A stretch of 8,414 nucleotides of DNA, taken from assembly GCA_027073795.1 (NCBI GenBank), contig JALTEW010000205.1, positions 1 through 8,414 of the forward strand, written 5' to 3'. The notes below the pieces were generated by a model that was not told the origin of the DNA, did no database searches, and worked only from the letters and a program-made list of their open reading frames with translations. This DNA is from a bacterium (GTDB lineage Bacteria > Desulfobacterota > S145-22). Shown piece by piece: positions 7,901 through 8,414 of this stretch. The translations under genes were made by a program, and so were the position numbers. Every line of letters begins with the position of its first letter. Position 1 is the stretch's first letter.

Positions 7901-8414
7901 AGGCCGTGGCTGCACTCCCTGAGCCGACAGATATGAACCTTGTGCGCAAACACACCCTGGCCCAGATAGCGGGGGCGGGAGAGAGCGAAGACAATGAAGG
8001 TGCATGGCGAGATGCCACCCTTCGCGTCTTTGCCTCAAAGCCGGGGACATATTCTGCAGGCACAAATTTAGCAGTCTATGCCTCGGCTTGGAAGGAAGAA
8101 AAGGACCTGTCCGATATATTTGTCTTTTGGAATGGCTATGCATATGGCAAAGGGATATTTGGAGAGGAAAGACAGCGTCAACTGGCAGAGAACCTCAAAA
8201 CGGTAGATATAACCTACAACAAGGTGGTCTCGGACGAATATGACCTTTTTGGCTGCTGTTGTTATTTCGGCACCCAGGGAGGGATGACCGCCGCAGCAAG
8301 GACAATCTCCGGCAGGGAGGTAAAGACCTATTATGGGGACACCAGAGAGCCTGAGCATGTGGAGGTAAGAGACCTTAAAGATGAGGTCAGGCGTGTTGTC
8401 CGGACAAAGCTTCT
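4903..8414 (+). CDS. cobN: CobN/BchH-family large-subunit chelatase, 3'-truncated; candidate haem/tetrapyrrole (de)chelatase
   Basis: Cytoplasmic protein of the CobN (cobaltochelatase)/BchH-ChlH (magnesium chelatase) family, which binds a tetrapyrrole and inserts, or in HmuS-type members removes, the metal. The frame is open from GTG 4903 to the window end with no stop: 1170 codons are visible of roughly 1270 usual for CobN, so about the last hundred residues are missing. No signal peptide or membrane segment is seen. In order: the N-terminal region (VCLGHDPSYWM near 86-96), LHNNPCAS (376-383) and GAGLDTLESV near 391-400, QPKRGCAGPKC with Cys512/519/524/529, PPPHQ with His541, HVGTHG (His561, His565) and LEFLPGK (568-574), CYPD, NADNPPEGVIAKRR, then GRNFYSLDPHRIP near 880, GRPRIDVTIRVSGITRD near 970-985, and YDLFGCCCYFGTQGG with Cys1118-1120. 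It ends in EVRRVVRTKLL just before the usual C-terminal NP-W segment. CobN is the family name. No CobS/CobT or ChlI/ChlD ATPase gene is present here, and the importer context favours an HmuS-like role (inference). Confidence 0.93.
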   Translation, partial: MEKVKIVSIMWQSYLNMLVRAGRNVENLVRLKAYSSRKLEEEPERIEMILREAAEADIIFLYRSSENFWETIEKRLQEIGEKVPVVCLGHDPSYWMLSTVKPEVLAKAYSYLVINGEENFTNMLRYIAREVGGIDVEVEEPKPVPWEGLYHPDAPNIFSTPSEYLNWYSSYKPDVQPKGTVGILLSRYYWVNENLEVEDALIRELEGMGLSVIPAFSYSVKDKGRGCKGSGEVICEYFLDEDGMPRIDALLKLQSFFLGTSRDNPPDDREVAKEGIDILKRFDVPVFAPVTSYYRTIEEWKADKDGLGTGIGWSIAMPEFEGVIEPFIIGGAEKGDGDTVRRMPIEERCRKVARRIAAWVALRKKPVERRRIAFILHNNPCASVEGTVGAGAGLDTLESVVRIMKRMKDVGYMVDPPANGKELIETIMDRKAISEFRWTTVDEIVKKGGVLKQMTKEEYEEWFNTLPVRVKERMTGAWGNPPGEEVNGVPPAMVYEGRILITGVRYGNAVVCVQPKRGCAGPKCDGRVCKILHDPDVPPPHQFMATYRYLERDFGVDAIVHVGTHGYLEFLPGKGTALSEECYPDIAIGDMPHLYIYNADNPPEGVIAKRRSYAVLVDHMQTVMTQGGLYEGLEELDQFLGDYEKVKGLDPGRAEVLQRMIMEAIKKTNLDKEIKVYLSKDRKRVRLSELTEGEVKSIPFDEIAQGAHGVLSRTRNTQIQDGMHIFGEIPEGERRVDFINSILRYDAGDKSSLRKTVAGMMGMNLEDLLEDGSKVSPEHKKSHGELLEEIDTVCKGFIRRMLSGGEDLGKLANEVLGKRLKNREYIKDMETIRERLFDLNQRIDGSLEIEALLHGFDGGYIPAGPSGLITRGRDDILPTGRNFYSLDPHRIPTKAAWEVGKKLADAVIEKHKAEEGRIPENVAIYWMCNDIMWADGEGMAQIFCLLGVRPLWLSNGRVKGFEIIPLRELGRPRIDVTIRVSGITRDMFPNCIELIDEAIQAVAALPEPTDMNLVRKHTLAQIAGAGESEDNEGAWRDATLRVFASKPGTYSAGTNLAVYASAWKEEKDLSDIFVFWNGYAYGKGIFGEERQRQLAENLKTVDITYNKVVSDEYDLFGCCCYFGTQGGMTAAARTISGREVKTYYGDTREPEHVEVRDLKDEVRRVVRTKL

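Noticed and set aside
4903..8414. Firm call of aerobic cobaltochelatase for B12 synthesis (CobNST)
   Set aside because: No cobS, cobT or corrin-biosynthesis gene is in view, and the context is uptake. The family is certain but the reaction is not, so cobN is used only as a family label.

Overview
The window is one tightly packed plus-strand gene cluster with no insertion sequences, RNA genes or CRISPR. It encodes an outer-membrane-to-cytoplasm metal-chelate uptake route followed by a large CobN-family chelatase. A TonB-dependent receptor means the host is a diderm (Gram-negative) bacterium. The moderate base composition and an anaerobe-type CobN-like protein that lacks adjacent CobS/CobT suggest an anaerobe such as a Desulfobacterota relative. 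That taxonomic guess is inference and weakly supported.

Layout: 1-2033 is a TonB-dependent receptor cut at its 5' end (signal peptide and TonB box are outside the window). 2035-3069 is a periplasmic binding protein with a signal peptide. 3066-4100 is a FecCD/BtuC-type permease. 4100-4867 is its ATPase. 4903-8414 is a CobN/BchH-family chelatase cut at its 3' end, probably lacking only about the last hundred residues. The first four genes abut or overlap (TAA-T-ATG, ATGA, TGATG). The fifth follows after 35 nt with a strong Shine-Dalgarno and a GTG start. No stretch over 300 bases lacks a gene. No terminator or promoter is evident inside the window, so the operon promoter should lie upstream of base 1.

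How the genes may work together: the receptor would carry a metal chelate across the outer membrane, the binding protein would hand it to the permease/ATPase, and the cytoplasmic CobN-like enzyme would act on the imported tetrapyrrole. The receptor has an FRPP...His...NPNL arrangement like the FRAP/NPNL region of haem receptors. The CobN-like protein has a four-cysteine cluster just before its conserved HVGTHG motif. The set resembles the Bacteroides hmu haem locus, where the CobN-type protein HmuS is reported (from memory) to remove iron from haem anaerobically. The main hypothesis is therefore an anaerobic haem or metallo-tetrapyrrole import and demetallation operon. Cobalamin/corrinoid or cobalt handling remains the main alternative.
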